A stretch of DNA of 54,206 bases from Bacteroidales bacterium. GTDB lineage: Bacteria > Bacteroidota > Bacteroidia > Bacteroidales > UBA932. The translations under genes and the position numbers were made by a program. Positions 8,223-19,301 of this stretch are shown one piece after another (position 1 is the stretch's first letter; the number at the start of each line of letters is the position of its first letter). The stretch covers positions 1 to 54,206 of the forward strand of contig JAKSKN010000016.1 of the NCBI GenBank assembly GCA_024401695.1. The letters are read 5' to 3'. The notes beneath the pieces were generated by a model. The model was given only the letters and a program-made list of their open reading frames with translations. It made no database searches and had not been told where the DNA came from.

Positions 8223-8693
8223 ATGAAGATTGATATTGAAGAAAGGCGCCGTCGTGCGATGCAGCTTTTCCACGAAGGGTACAACTGCTGCCAGTCGGTG
8301 GCGCTTGCGTTCAGCGATGTGTTCAAGGAACGCGAAGGTCTGGATGAGCAGCAGATAATGGCGCTGGCCAGCGGCTTCGGTGGCGGAATCGGGCGCCTGC
8401 GCGAAGTGTGCGGCTGCGTGACGGGAATGACCCTCGTGGCCGGAGCATTGTGCCCGGCTCCTGCCGGAAGTCCTGCAAGGACAGAGAATTACGCTCTGGT
8501 GCAGGAGCTTGCCGAGAAGTACAGGCAGGAGAACGGCAGCATTGTCTGTCGCGACCTGCTGGGCATCAGGGCGGCGCAGAAAGAGTCTCCCGTCCCATCC
8601 GAGCGCACCGCCGAGTATTACAAGGCCCGCCCTTGCGAAGAACTTGTCGGATGCGCCGCCGGAATTATTGCAAGCAAGTTGAGCGAGTCCTGA
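8223..8693 (+). CDS. C_GCAxxG_C_C family redox protein
   Basis: 156 residues from ATG 8223, directly after the GH9 stop (one base gap); an upstream in-frame ATG at 8148 would read through the end of the GH9 gene and is rejected. The conserved layout is GYNCCQSV (N-terminal CC), REVCGCVTGMTLVAGAL (CGC), CRDLLG, and a C-terminal C-x5-C in ARPCEELVGCAAG. This family has many cysteines near a glycine-rich helix and is thought to be redox-active or metal-binding, but no reaction is established. It is soluble, with no signal peptide. It may be co-transcribed with the GH9 gene. Confidence 0.85.
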   Translation: MKIDIEERRRRAMQLFHEGYNCCQSVALAFSDVFKEREGLDEQQIMALASGFGGGIGRLREVCGCVTGMTLVAGALCPAPAGSPARTENYALVQELAEKYRQENGSIVCRDLLGIRAAQKESPVPSERTAEYYKARPCEELVGCAAGIIASKLSES

Positions 8694-8695
8694 AC

Positions 8696-8726
8696 TTGGC
8701 AGCACGGTAAAAAATTCGTAAATTAG
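8696..8726 (+). promoter_or_regulatory. Candidate promoter of the ATP synthase operon
   Basis: TTGG at 8696-8699 and TAAATTAG at 8719-8726 are separated by 19 bases, the Bacteroidota spacing. The -7 box departs from TAnnTTTG at one position (A for the second T of TTTG). It is 24 bases before the atpD start and just after the preceding gene's stop. Confidence 0.42.
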
Positions 8727-8744
8727 CGGAATTAATCAAGCTAA

Positions 8745-10273
<1,529 letters not shown>

Positions 10274-10274
<1 letters not shown>

Positions 10275-10513
10275 TGAAAATCAAGCTGAAGATTCTGACA
10301 CCCGGATGGAGCAGGGAAGTGGAGGCAGACGCAATCTTCCTCCCGGGCACCGTGTCTCCTTTCGAAGTCCTTCCAGGCCACGCGTCTATGGTCTCCGCAC
10401 TTGATGCAGGAGATGTTCGCTGGCGCAACAACGGTGAAGAAGAATGCCTCGCCGTCAAGGGGGGCGTCGTCAGAGTCGGACGGAACGAGATCGTAATCTG
10501 CGCTGAGGCATGA
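10274..10513 (+). CDS. atpC: F1Fo ATP synthase subunit epsilon (short form)
   Basis: 79 residues. The sequence covers only the N-terminal beta-sandwich (KLKILTPGWSREVEADAIFL, then SPFEVLPGHASMVSAL) that links the rotor stalk to the c-ring. The two-helix C-terminal domain, which inhibits ATP hydrolysis in E. coli (about 139 residues in total), is absent. A short epsilon is usual in Bacteroidota. It overlaps atpD by one base and the next gene atpB by four bases, so translation is likely coupled through all three. Confidence 0.93.
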
Positions 10514-11511
10514 AGAAACTGCTTCTCATATTGACCTGTCTCCTGCTCCCGCTCGCCGCGGGCGCCCAGGACGACGAACTCAATGTGGAGGAATATCTTT
10601 TCGGCCATATCGCTGACTCATACGAATGGCACATTTGCACCGTCAACGGGAAGGAGATTGCGATTCCGCTGCCGTGCATCATCATCGAGGACGGAGTTCA
10701 CGTCTTCACGCTCCACAATATGGCAGAGCACGGCTATGCCTTGAATGCAGACGGCAAGCTCGTCAATGCAAGCACGGGGAAGCGCCCGTTCTGGGATATC
10801 TCCATAACCAAGAATGTGCTCGGACTTCTGGTGGACTCCATCCTGCTGGTCGTGCTGATACTTCTGTGCGCCCGCTGGTACAAGAAGCACGATGTGCTCA
10901 AGGAGACCCCGTCGGGGGTGGCAGCTCTGCTGGAGCCTGTCATAGTCATGATCCAGGATGATGTCATTAAGGATGCGGTTGGTCCGGAGTACAAGAAATA
11001 CACTCCGTACCTGCTCACAGCGTTCTTCTTCATACTCATCAACAACCTGATGGGCATCATCCCGATATTCCCGGGCGGCGCCAACATCACCGGCAACATC
11101 GCGGTGACTCTGGTCCTCGCCCTGTTCACCTTCTTTATGGTGAACCTTTTCGGCAACAAACATTACTACAAGGATATTTTCTGGCCTGACGTGCCGCTGT
11201 TCCTGAAAGCGATCCCGATTATGCCGCTGATTGAAATCATCGGTATGTTCACCAAGCCGTTCTCGCTTATGATACGACTCTTTGCCAATATCCTGGCGGG
11301 GCATATCATGATCCTGAGCACCATCGCGGTAATTTTCCTTACTGCGAAGATGGGCGCCGTCCTCAATGGCTCACTGACAGTGATAGCAGTCCTGTTCGGC
11401 ATCTTCCTTGATTGCCTGGAACTGCTCGTGGCATTCATCCAGGCATATGTATTCACGATGCTCTCGTCCGTATTCATCGGCCTTGCGCATCAGAACCCTG
11501 AAAAACATTAA
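10510..11511 (+). CDS. atpB: F1Fo ATP synthase subunit a
   Basis: 333 residues. As in other Bacteroidota it begins with a cleavable signal (MKKLLLILTCLLLPLAAGAQ) and a periplasmic extension to about residue 95 before the membrane part. About six transmembrane helices follow. The key helix GMFTKPFSLMIRLFANILAG carries the essential arginine facing the c-ring, and the end VAFIQAYVFTMLSSVFIGLA is typical. It forms the ion half-channels of Fo. The start overlaps atpC by four bases. There is no atpI-like gene between atpC and atpB. Confidence 0.96.
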   Translation: MKKLLLILTCLLLPLAAGAQDDELNVEEYLFGHIADSYEWHICTVNGKEIAIPLPCIIIEDGVHVFTLHNMAEHGYALNADGKLVNASTGKRPFWDISITKNVLGLLVDSILLVVLILLCARWYKKHDVLKETPSGVAALLEPVIVMIQDDVIKDAVGPEYKKYTPYLLTAFFFILINNLMGIIPIFPGGANITGNIAVTLVLALFTFFMVNLFGNKHYYKDIFWPDVPLFLKAIPIMPLIEIIGMFTKPFSLMIRLFANILAGHIMILSTIAVIFLTAKMGAVLNGSLTVIAVLFGIFLDCLELLVAFIQAYVFTMLSSVFIGLAHQNPEKH

Positions 11512-11532
11512 ACAATTTAAATTCATAAGATT

Positions 11533-11778
11533 ATGATCGGAACAATTCTTCAGTCATTGGTATTCGCCAAAGTTGGTGGCGCAATCGGAGCCGGCATCAT
11601 CGCAATCGGAGCTGCCATCGGTATCGGTAAACTTGCTCAGTCAACGATGGAGGCATCCGCCCGCCAGCCTGAACTTTCCAGCGGCCTCCGTACCACAGCA
11701 ATCATCATCGGTGCGCTTATCGAGGGTGTCTGCCTTTTCGGCGTACTCGTCTGCCTGCTTGCAGTTCTTGCTAAGTAA
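11533..11778 (+). CDS. atpE: F1Fo ATP synthase subunit c
   Basis: 81 residues forming a two-helix hairpin: a glycine-rich first helix (GAIGAGIIAIGAAIGIGKLA), a polar loop ARQPEL and a second helix with the ion-binding glutamate in GALIEGVCLFGVLVCLL. The residue after the Glu is Gly rather than the Ser/Thr of Na+-binding c subunits, which favours proton coupling; this is an inference from the motif only. It lies between atpB and atpF with a 21-base gap on the left and 8 on the right. Confidence 0.96.
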   Translation: MIGTILQSLVFAKVGGAIGAGIIAIGAAIGIGKLAQSTMEASARQPELSSGLRTTAIIIGALIEGVCLFGVLVCLLAVLAK

Positions 11779-11786
11779 TTCACGCG

Positions 11787-12290
11787 ATGTCACTCATTAC
11801 ACCGGAATTCGGTCTCATCTTCTGGATGGTCATCATCTTCGGGGCGGTCTTTTTCGTGCTCGCGAAGTTCGGTTTTCCGGCCATCACCAAGATGGTCGAC
11901 AAGCGCAATGACCATATCTCAAGTTCTCTGCTTGCAGCCGAAGAGGCTCAGAAGAAGCTTGAGAATATGGCTCAGGAGCAGGCCAGAATGATAGAAGAGA
12001 CCAGGCTGGAGCAGAGCCGCATCCTCAGGGAGGCATCGGAGACCCGCGAGCAACTGATCTCGCAGGCCAAGGCTGATGCATCCGCCGAGGCGGCCAAACT
12101 GCTGGAGCACGCAAAGATGGAGATTGCGGCCGAGCGCGAAAGCGCAATCCGCGATATCCGCAAACAGGTGGCGATGATTTCGGTTGAGGTGGCAGAGAAA
12201 ATCGTACGTAAGGACCTCGACAAGTCCGACGGTCAGATATCAATGATTGACCGTATGGTTGACGAGGCCTCGAAGGCTCATTTGAACTAG
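11787..12290 (+). CDS. atpF: F1Fo ATP synthase subunit b
   Basis: 167 residues: one N-terminal membrane helix (GLIFWMVIIFGAVFFVLAKF) and a long charged coiled coil (EEAQKKLENMAQEQARMIEE and on) that forms the peripheral stalk as a dimer. The end VAEKIVRKDLDKSDGQISMI is the region that contacts delta. It starts 8 bases after atpE and ends 4 bases before atpH. Confidence 0.95.
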   Translation: MSLITPEFGLIFWMVIIFGAVFFVLAKFGFPAITKMVDKRNDHISSSLLAAEEAQKKLENMAQEQARMIEETRLEQSRILREASETREQLISQAKADASAEAAKLLEHAKMEIAAERESAIRDIRKQVAMISVEVAEKIVRKDLDKSDGQISMIDRMVDEASKAHLN

Positions 12291-12294
12291 GACA

Positions 12295-12771
12295 ATGAAT
12301 ACGGGCATCATATCATCCAGGTACGCCAGGGCCCTTCTCAGATATGCTGAGGAGACTGGTGGAGCAGAGCGCGTGGCCATACAGGCCAGGCAGCTGCTCG
12401 AGCACCCGGAGGTGAAGTCCGTGAGGCTCGAGCCCGAGATCGAGCGTTTCGTCACCCTTTTGGTTCGTAATGGGCGCATAGAGGACGTACGGCTTATGCT
12501 ACGCACCTACATCGCAATGTACTACGAATCCAAGGGGTTCAAGCTGGCTCATCTTGTGACCGCCGTGCCGGCACCGGGCCTTGAGGCCAGGATGCAGGCT
12601 GTGCTGGAGCAGAAGTTCGGCTGCGGGGTCCTGCTCGATTCCAGTGTCAATCCCGAGCTCATAGGCGGCTTCACCGTCGAGATCGGTGATTATATGCTCG
12701 ATGCGAGCGTCAAGAATCAGATTGACGTAATTCGCCGCGAGTTCATCATTCAGAACAACAGAATAGTATAA
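12295..12771 (+). CDS. atpH: F1Fo ATP synthase subunit delta
   Basis: 158 residues. It starts with the typical [17 protein letters not shown] helix and ends [20 protein letters not shown], matching the OSCP/delta fold ([10 protein letters not shown] region). It joins the peripheral stalk to the top of F1. It is a little shorter than the usual ~175-180 residues. The stop overlaps the atpA start by one base (TAATG). Confidence 0.94.
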   Translation: MNTGIISSRYARALLRYAEETGGAERVAIQARQLLEHPEVKSVRLEPEIERFVTLLVRNGRIEDVRLMLRTYIAMYYESKGFKLAHLVTAVPAPGLEARMQAVLEQKFGCGVLLDSSVNPELIGGFTVEIGDYMLDASVKNQIDVIRREFIIQNNRIV

Positions 12772-14357
12772 TGGCGCAGAATAACATAAAGGCAAGCGAG
12801 ATTTCCGACATCCTTCTGGACAACCTCCGCGGGGTGGATAATTCGCTTAAATATGAGGAGATAGGCACTGTACTGACAATTAGCGACGGCGTTGCCCGCA
12901 TCTATGGTCTTGCAAAGGCTGAGGCGGGTGAGCTGATTGAATTCGCATCCGGTGTCAAGGCGGTGGTGATGAATCTCGAGGAAGACAATGTGGGAGCCGT
13001 GCTTCTCGGCCCTACCGACCTTGTCAAGGAAGGTATGAAGGTCCGCCGTCTCGGCCGCATCGCCGGCATCCCTGTGGGAGAAGGGATGGTTGGCCGTGTG
13101 GTTGACCCTATCGGTATGCCTCTTGACGGAATGGGCCCCATCGCGGGGGAAACGGTGGAGATGCCTCTTGAACGCAAAGCTCCGGGAGTCATCTATCGCG
13201 AACCGGTGAACCAGCCTCTTCAGACGGGTCTCAAGGCCATCGATGCAATGATCCCTATCGGCCGAGGACAGCGCGAGCTCATCATCGGTGACCGCCAGAC
13301 AGGCAAGACGGCCCTTGCGATCGATACCATCATCAACCAGAGGGAAGGGTATCTCAAGGGCGATCCCGTTTTCTGTATCTATGTCGCTGTGGGCCAGAAA
13401 GGCTCAACCGTTGCATCCATTGTCCAGACCCTCCGCGCCAAGGGTGCGATGGACTACACGGTCGTGGTTGCGGCCACTGCGGCTGACCCGGCTGCAATGC
13501 AGTATTATGCGCCTTTCGCCGGCGCCGCCATAGGCGAATATTTCCGTGACACCGGCCGCCACGCTCTCGTGGTCTACGATGACCTTTCCAAGCAGGCTGT
13601 TGCCTATCGTGAGGTGTCCCTCATCCTGCGCCGCCCTTCCGGCCGCGAGGCATATCCGGGCGATGTGTTCTATCTGCACAGCCGTCTTCTCGAACGCGCG
13701 GCTAAAATCATCTCCCAGCAGGAGGTCGCCGAGCAGATGAATGACCTTCCTGACTGCCTGAAAGGCAAGGTCAGGGGAGGAGGTTCGCTTACAGCGCTTC
13801 CTATCATTGAAACACAGGCGGGCGACGTGTCCGCATACATCCCGACCAATGTGATTTCCATCACTGACGGTCAGATATATCTTGAGTCCTCGCTTTTCAA
13901 TGCCGGTTTCCGTCCGGCCATCAACGTGGGTATCTCGGTTTCCCGTGTCGGCGGTGCCGCACAGGTCAAGTCCATGAAGAAGATTGCAGGTACGCTCAAG
14001 ATCGATCAGGCTCAGTACAACGAGCTTGAGGCTTTCAGCAAGTTCTCGTCCGATGTCGACAAGGTTACGGCAATGACCCTCGATAAGGGACGCAAGAACA
14101 ACAAGCTTCTCATTCAGCCTCAGTACTCCCCGATGCCGGTAGGTGAGCAGGTAGCCATCCTCTATTGTGGTACACACGCTCTTATGGCAGGCATCCCTAT
14201 CGACAAGGTCCAGGAGTTCCAGAGGATGTTCCTCGACAGGATGCGTGCATCCCATTCTGCCGAGCTTGGCTTGCTCGCGTCGGGCAGGCTTGACGATGCG
14301 GTTGTCAAGGTAATTGAGTCCGAAGCAGAGGACGTATGTCGTCTCTTAGAGAAATAA
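12771..14357 (+). CDS. atpA: F1Fo ATP synthase subunit alpha
   Basis: 528 residues. The non-catalytic nucleotide-binding subunit of F1, with the P-loop [14 protein letters not shown], the conserved block [20 protein letters not shown] and the arginine-finger segment [20 protein letters not shown]. The N-terminus [13 protein letters not shown] is the delta-binding helix. Its 3' end overlaps the atpG start by 22 bases. Confidence 0.98.
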   Translation: MAQNNIKASEISDILLDNLRGVDNSLKYEEIGTVLTISDGVARIYGLAKAEAGELIEFASGVKAVVMNLEEDNVGAVLLGPTDLVKEGMKVRRLGRIAGIPVGEGMVGRVVDPIGMPLDGMGPIAGETVEMPLERKAPGVIYREPVNQPLQTGLKAIDAMIPIGRGQRELIIGDRQTGKTALAIDTIINQREGYLKGDPVFCIYVAVGQKGSTVASIVQTLRAKGAMDYTVVVAATAADPAAMQYYAPFAGAAIGEYFRDTGRHALVVYDDLSKQAVAYREVSLILRRPSGREAYPGDVFYLHSRLLERAAKIISQQEVAEQMNDLPDCLKGKVRGGGSLTALPIIETQAGDVSAYIPTNVISITDGQIYLESSLFNAGFRPAINVGISVSRVGGAAQVKSMKKIAGTLKIDQAQYNELEAFSKFSSDVDKVTAMTLDKGRKNNKLLIQPQYSPMPVGEQVAILYCGTHALMAGIPIDKVQEFQRMFLDRMRASHSAELGLLASGRLDDAVVKVIESEAEDVCRLLEK

Positions 14358-15196
14358 AAGACAGGATCGGTTCGGTCCGCGGGACGCTGAAGATCACTTC
14401 GGCGATGAAACTCGTTGCTTCTGCGAAGCTTCGCAAGGCGCAGCGCACCATCGAGTCCCTCCTCCCATACGAGCAGGAGCTTGATTCCATACTGCATTCC
14501 TTGCTGAGTAGCGGGAACTCTCCCCGATATAACCCGTGTCCACTAGAGAGTTGCCCGCGTTCAGCAGGGAATGCAGTGATAGTGATCAGCAGCAACAGCT
14601 CGCTGTGCGGGGGATTCAATGCGAATGTGGTGAAGAAGGCGCTGGAGGTGATCAATGGATCGGAAGGGGCGGTCGAGGTGATTGCGGTCGGCAGGAAGGC
14701 TGCGGATGCGATGAAGAAAGCCGGATATGTTCAGGATGCCGACTATTCCGATATCATCGGACATCCCGAATATGAAAAGTCAGCCGAACTTGCCCACTCT
14801 CTGATGGAAAGGTTCCAGTCCGGAGAATTCGACCGGATCGTGCTTGTCTACAACCACTTCGTGAATGGCGCGACCCAGACTCCCGTGGCGCAGACGTATC
14901 TCCCGTTCAGCTATGAGCCGGATTCGGTTCCAGGTGAAATGCCCGAAGACCTGATCATAGAGCCGGACCGTGAGGAAATCCTGAAGACCCTCCTGCCGCA
15001 GGTCATCACATTGAAGTTCCACACCGCCATCCTGGATTCCGCCGCTGCAGAACACGCAGCGCGCACAATGGCCATGCAGACTGCCACCGACAATGCGGAA
15101 GACCTTCTTTCCGAACTTACATTGGAATACAACAAAGGAAGACAACAAAAAATCACCGCCGAGATTCTCGACCTTTTGGGCGGTACAGCTAAATAA
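14336..15196 (+). CDS. atpG: F1Fo ATP synthase subunit gamma
   Basis: 286 residues. The start at 14336, inside the end of atpA, is chosen because the family N-terminus [20 protein letters not shown] begins there. The rotor shaft has long N- and C-terminal helices; the C-terminal one reads [20 protein letters not shown] and then [20 protein letters not shown], a near-canonical ending. The central Rossmann-like part is [17 protein letters not shown]. It is the last gene of the ATP synthase operon; a peptidase gene starts 10 bases later and may share the transcript. Confidence 0.96.
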   Translation: MSSLREIKDRIGSVRGTLKITSAMKLVASAKLRKAQRTIESLLPYEQELDSILHSLLSSGNSPRYNPCPLESCPRSAGNAVIVISSNSSLCGGFNANVVKKALEVINGSEGAVEVIAVGRKAADAMKKAGYVQDADYSDIIGHPEYEKSAELAHSLMERFQSGEFDRIVLVYNHFVNGATQTPVAQTYLPFSYEPDSVPGEMPEDLIIEPDREEILKTLLPQVITLKFHTAILDSAAAEHAARTMAMQTATDNAEDLLSELTLEYNKGRQQKITAEILDLLGGTAK

Positions 15197-15206
15197 AAAC
15201 CTACAG

Positions 15207-16703
15207 ATGAAAAAGCTCAGTATTTTATCAGCTATTTTATCAATAGCATTGATCTCCTGCGAAAAAACGACAACCAACACCGACCCAAAGCCGGCTCCCA
15301 AGACTGATCCTGAGGCCTCTCCGGATTATAAGGCCAATAAGTATTTGAGGAAGGAGTATATGGATGTGTATTATTATTGGGTAAATGAGGTGAAAGAGGC
15401 CAACAGCAAGCTTGATTTGAGCAAGTATACGATTTACGATGCTTTCGACGCCATGCTTTACAAGGATGACCGCTGGAGCTGGATGGAATCCGGAGAATCG
15501 TACATCTCGACAGAGTCGGGCGAAGTGAAGGGCTCCTGGGGCGTGTCATTTGTCCAGCGTGATGATTGCAAGGAAGCCGGCGACTATAACGTGTATGTCC
15601 GGTTCGTTTACCCTGAATCCCCTTTGGTGAGACACGGCGTGACCCGCGGAGCAAAACTGACGGGAATCAATGGCTTTGTTATGCCTGAACACGGTTTTGA
15701 GTCGAACGAGCAGGTGGATTATTTCAATGAACATATCCAGGACAGCCCGCAGACGTTCACGTTCACCTTGACCGATGGTGAAAGCGTCACGTTTGAAGAG
15801 ACTCTTCCACGATCGGTCAGCACGAACTTCATCTTTTCCGAGCAGGTATTTGATGCCGATGATTTTGATGGCCTGACCGAGCCGGTAGGATATTTCAATC
15901 TGCTCTCTTTCAAGGCAGGCTTCATCGACGACATTGACAAGGCTTTCGCCAAGTTCAAGAAAGCAGGAGTCAAGAAGATGATCGTCGACCTCCGTTATAA
16001 TGGCGGTGGAGACTCCAATGCAAGCCAGCGGCTTATCAGCTACCTTGCGCCGGCCGGCCTGGAGGGAAAGCCGTATGTAACCAGGTCACACAACAGTCTG
16101 CTGGCACCCTCCCTTGACTTTACGGCGTATATCGGACTTTTTGAGAATAATAAGTATTCCGATATGGCTATCGGACTTGATGAGATATTTTTCATTATGG
16201 ACCACAGTTCAGCTTCGGCTTCCGAGATGGTGTTCAACGGACTTCGCCCTTATTTGAAGGACAAGCTCCATCTTGTCGGCCGTCAGACATACGGAAAGCC
16301 TAACGGTATGTATATTCTCTTCTATCCGGCAGACGACGAGGCATATAAATACTATAATGCCGGCAATTACTCCAAGCTCGAGTGGGTGTTCTATCCTATA
16401 TGCTTCTTCAATGTGAATTCAGAAGGTGAATCTATCCCGTACGGGCAGACGACCGCTTCCGGTTTCGTCCCTGACAATGAGCGTCCGGACGATATCCTTC
16501 ACGACTTCGGTGTAGAAGAAGACAGGGTCAAGGCCTGCCTCACCTACATTGTGACCGGCAGCTATCCTGCCCTCCCTGTCACAAAGAGCACCAATTCCGT
16601 CTCCAACGGCATTGAGAACAAAGCCTTTGCTCCTGAGTGGAAGACGAACCCTCACTACGGAACTGACCTTGTCAACAGGCGCTCCCTGACCGAGACGTTC
16701 TGA
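15207..16703 (+). CDS. S41-family (C-terminal processing) peptidase lipoprotein
   Basis: 498 residues from ATG 15207, which opens a lipoprotein signal (MKKLSILSAILSIALISC, Cys18); the longer upstream frame from 15093 lies inside atpG. An N-terminal helical part (about 40-110) is followed by a PDZ-like region (WGVSFVQRDD, PLVRHGVTRGAKLTGINGF) and the S41 core: MIVDLRYNGGGDSNASQRL, the catalytic serine in DHSSASASEMV and the lysine in GRQTYGKPNGM. It is likely an envelope-anchored serine protease acting on exported proteins. It starts 10 bases after atpG and ends before a strong bidirectional terminator. The substrate is unknown. Confidence 0.87.
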   Translation: MKKLSILSAILSIALISCEKTTTNTDPKPAPKTDPEASPDYKANKYLRKEYMDVYYYWVNEVKEANSKLDLSKYTIYDAFDAMLYKDDRWSWMESGESYISTESGEVKGSWGVSFVQRDDCKEAGDYNVYVRFVYPESPLVRHGVTRGAKLTGINGFVMPEHGFESNEQVDYFNEHIQDSPQTFTFTLTDGESVTFEETLPRSVSTNFIFSEQVFDADDFDGLTEPVGYFNLLSFKAGFIDDIDKAFAKFKKAGVKKMIVDLRYNGGGDSNASQRLISYLAPAGLEGKPYVTRSHNSLLAPSLDFTAYIGLFENNKYSDMAIGLDEIFFIMDHSSASASEMVFNGLRPYLKDKLHLVGRQTYGKPNGMYILFYPADDEAYKYYNAGNYSKLEWVFYPICFFNVNSEGESIPYGQTTASGFVPDNERPDDILHDFGVEEDRVKACLTYIVTGSYPALPVTKSTNSVSNGIENKAFAPEWKTNPHYGTDLVNRRSLTETF

Positions 16704-16728
16704 GCAGGTTGCTGTTGAGCAATGATTT

Positions 16729-16773
16729 ACGCAAAATGACCCTCCTGAATTTCAGGAGGGTCATTTTGCGTTG
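16729..16773. terminator. Bidirectional terminator between the S41 peptidase and the sus operon
   Basis: A 20-base perfect inverted repeat, CGCAAAATGACCCTCCTGAA at 16730-16749 and its complement at 16751-16770, with an A-rich left flank and a T-rich right flank. It lies between converging genes (plus-strand stop at 16703, minus-strand stop at 16808), so it can end transcripts from both sides. Confidence 0.88.
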
Positions 16774-16807
16774 TTACCTTTAAATCAATGGTTTCCTCAG
16801 AACGGGA

Positions 16808-17686
16808 TTACCAGATGCCCTGTTCGGTGAGCCAAGCCTCAAAGCTTTCCTGTGATCTGCCAGGGAGGCAGAATGCGATAGGATAGTTGTTTGTAGGCCA
16901 GCCACCAACGTCATCGATGTAGAAGCAAGGCACGAGGACGATGATGTCATTCTCCCAGAAGCCACTGTATGCTTCTTTCGCTGCATAGCTGGCGCTAAGG
17001 TCACTTGGCCAGTATGCCTTGATGTATGAGCCTGCACCATCGTAGTCGTAACCGGTGTTGTAGGTGTTCCACTTGACGTTGCCGTCTTCGTTGATGACCC
17101 AGATCTCGATATATTCCGGCTTCTTTACGCTTTCTGCTGAAGGACCGTATGGATTGATGAATCTGTATCTTTCAAATCCTTCTGCCTTGAGAACCTCGCA
17201 CTCGCTGAAGAATCCCTCCCAGAATGCTTCGCAGAACTGGCCGGTTCCAAGAGAAACCCAGGTGTACGCCTTTGCAAGGTTGAAATCAAGACTTGCGATG
17301 GCGATATCTTCGTTGTATTCACCGTCGGCGATGCTGATAGTGCCGCTGTAGGCCTCACCGACCTCCATACCTGTGATGTCGAGGGAAACGACAGTGGAAT
17401 ATTCGCCTGCCGCGAATGTTGCGGTGGAAGGACATACGACGCCTGCAGGAATGTCGTCTCCGACAATGTTAACGGTAAGAGCCGAACTTGCATTGCCTCT
17501 TGCGAGGGCGATGTCGTATGTAGAAGCTGAGGCTAAAATTTCAGTATCATCTACAATCCCCTGGACAAAGGATACTCCGGATGCGTTGGTAGGACTGTAG
17601 GTAGGATTGACCTTGTCAACGTTACAAGCTGTGGCAAACAGTGCAGATACAGCTGCAACGATAAATATTTTGACTGTTTTTTTCAT
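16808..17686 (-). CDS. Surface lipoprotein of the sus operon (SusE/F position)
   Basis: 292 residues from ATG 17686, which opens a lipoprotein signal (MKKTVKIFIVAAVSALFATAC, Cys21). Residues about 30-130 look like a Calx-beta-type Ig sandwich (ASTYDIALARGNASSALTVN, TFAAGEYSTVVSLDI). The C-terminal half (YTWVSLGTGQFCEAFWEGFF onward) is rich in aromatics and acidic residues, as in glycan-binding surface lipoproteins, but I do not recognise a named family. It is the third gene after susC and susD with only a 13-base gap, the position of SusE/SusF proteins that help capture the ligand outside the cell. The ligand is not evident. Confidence 0.72.
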   Translation of the reverse strand: MKKTVKIFIVAAVSALFATACNVDKVNPTYSPTNASGVSFVQGIVDDTEILASASTYDIALARGNASSALTVNIVGDDIPAGVVCPSTATFAAGEYSTVVSLDITGMEVGEAYSGTISIADGEYNEDIAIASLDFNLAKAYTWVSLGTGQFCEAFWEGFFSECEVLKAEGFERYRFINPYGPSAESVKKPEYIEIWVINEDGNVKWNTYNTGYDYDGAGSYIKAYWPSDLSASYAAKEAYSGFWENDIIVLVPCFYIDDVGGWPTNNYPIAFCLPGRSQESFEAWLTEQGIW

Positions 17687-17699
17687 AATGCTTGCTTTT

Positions 17700-19283
17700 T
17701 TATGATTGAGCTGCTGGTTTTTCCTGAAGTGCAGGGTCGTCGCCTTCCTTTGCCTTTCCATCAGGGTAGCTTCCTACAGGATTCTGGAGGACATACTTGT
17801 TTGCATCAACTTCCTTTGCAGGAATCGTGAGAACCCAGTCGAATGATTCAGGATCATCGCAGTGGAGCGTGGTGAGGAGTGAGCTTGTAGGGTGGCCCAT
17901 TTCCTTGGTGCGGACGAAGCCCTGACGGAGTCTCTTGATGTCATAGATGCGACCGAACTCGCCCCAGAGCTCGATGCGGCGCTGGATGAGGATTTCCTCG
18001 AGGAGAGAACCGGTGAGGTCGGTTGTAAGTGCGCCAAGAGCTGTGCCTGAAAGTGCTGAGCAATCATAAGAGGCGTCACGCGTTGCCATAAGGGCATTGA
18101 GAGCTTCCTTTGCTTCAGTCTCGTTACCGAGGCGGCAAGCGGTCTCAGCGATGATGAGCTGCATCTCAGGAGCACGCATAAAGATATGGTCTGCGTTTGT
18201 CGTAGGGTCATCGAGGTTTCCGAATAGGAACTTGTACTGCTGATAGCCCATTGTCTTGCCGTCGGCGAGCTTTTCGTATGCCCACCAGCTGGTGCGCTTG
18301 TCGTTTTCACCAATCTTGTCATAGAGCCACTCGGAGCAGCATTTTCTTGCTGTGCTGCCGTAGCCGCCCCATCTCCAGTCCATATGAGCAAGGAACTGAG
18401 GGTTGGTTGTGCCCTGGTCGGTGATGATCTCTGCACCCCAGAGGACGCTCTTGTCTGTCGCGTCGTTGTAATGGAAGCCTTCATCGAATGCAAATGTGCC
18501 GCCCTTGACAGCAATCAAAGCTGCGTCGTGAGCTACCTGGTAGTCACCCATATAAAGGGCGATACGGGCCTTGATGCCGTTGGCAACGTACTTGTCGATG
18601 TGTGAGCAGTGCTGCTGCGGGAGGTCTGCAAGGAGAGTGACCGCCTTATTGATGTCGCTCATAGCCTGGGCGAAGACATCCTTGTTGGTCGCACGTGGCT
18701 GTCCCTGGGTGCCGGCTACGGTAGGTTCGGTATAAAGAGGAACGCTGAGCCTGTCTTCGTGGCCGATATAGCTGCGTGCGAAGATCATTGCGCAGTATGC
18801 CTCTGCGTATGCGCGCAGGGCGTATGCGTTACCCATAATGTAATTTACATCATCAGAAGCGCCTTCCATTGTCTCTTCGGCGGCAAGGATATAGTTTACA
18901 TTTGAAATGAGGGTATAGTAGAAATTCCATGCATCGTAAGATCTCCAGGTCGTGGAGTTCCAGCGGCTCTTGACATTGTAGTTGTAGTCATACCAGAACC
19001 AGCCGCTGCCCTGTGCAGCCATTACCATATCTTCACCCATAAGGTCTGCCATCAGGTTGTATGACTGAGGGCCGAAGCACTGGTGGTAGTTTCCTGTGGT
19101 GGTGGAACCCCACTGCCACAAGAAACGGATAGTACCGTTGAGAGCCATATATCCACCGTCGGTGGTGTTCATCATAGTGTCTCCGGAAACTGCGTCTGAA
19201 GGAGCAGTCTCGAGGAACTCTTTATTGCAGGAAGCGAATGAGAGGGCAACGACTGCCATCAAAACATATAATATCTTTTTCAT
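17700..19283 (-). CDS. SusD/RagB-family nutrient-binding lipoprotein
   Basis: 527 residues from ATG 19283, which opens a lipoprotein signal (MKKILYVLMAVVALSFASC); an ATG five codons upstream is less likely. The family start NKEFLETAPSD follows the lipidated cysteine. Tetratricopeptide-like helices follow (NGIKARIALYMGDYQVAHDA), then RAPEMQLIIAETACRLGNET and LWGEFGRIYDIKRLRQGF, and the end is LQNPVGSYPDG. SusD proteins form the lid over the SusC channel and bind oligosaccharide or peptide at the cell surface. The gene is 18 bases after susC. No glycosidase or peptidase is adjacent, so the substrate cannot be inferred. Confidence 0.95.
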   Translation of the reverse strand: MKKILYVLMAVVALSFASCNKEFLETAPSDAVSGDTMMNTTDGGYMALNGTIRFLWQWGSTTTGNYHQCFGPQSYNLMADLMGEDMVMAAQGSGWFWYDYNYNVKSRWNSTTWRSYDAWNFYYTLISNVNYILAAEETMEGASDDVNYIMGNAYALRAYAEAYCAMIFARSYIGHEDRLSVPLYTEPTVAGTQGQPRATNKDVFAQAMSDINKAVTLLADLPQQHCSHIDKYVANGIKARIALYMGDYQVAHDAALIAVKGGTFAFDEGFHYNDATDKSVLWGAEIITDQGTTNPQFLAHMDWRWGGYGSTARKCCSEWLYDKIGENDKRTSWWAYEKLADGKTMGYQQYKFLFGNLDDPTTNADHIFMRAPEMQLIIAETACRLGNETEAKEALNALMATRDASYDCSALSGTALGALTTDLTGSLLEEILIQRRIELWGEFGRIYDIKRLRQGFVRTKEMGHPTSSLLTTLHCDDPESFDWVLTIPAKEVDANKYVLQNPVGSYPDGKAKEGDDPALQEKPAAQS

Positions 19284-19301
19284 GTTCTTTTCCTCCAAAA
19301 A

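Noticed and set aside
11533-11778. Sodium-dependent ATP synthase
   Set aside because: The c subunit lacks the Ser/Thr after the essential Glu that completes the known Na+ site, so proton coupling is the better reading.
13404-14255. 283-codon open frame on the minus strand
   Set aside because: It is antisense to atpA, one of the most conserved genes in the window.
15093-15206. Upstream extension of the S41 peptidase frame
   Set aside because: It overlaps the end of atpG and places 38 polar residues before a perfect lipoprotein signal; the start at 15207 is preferred.
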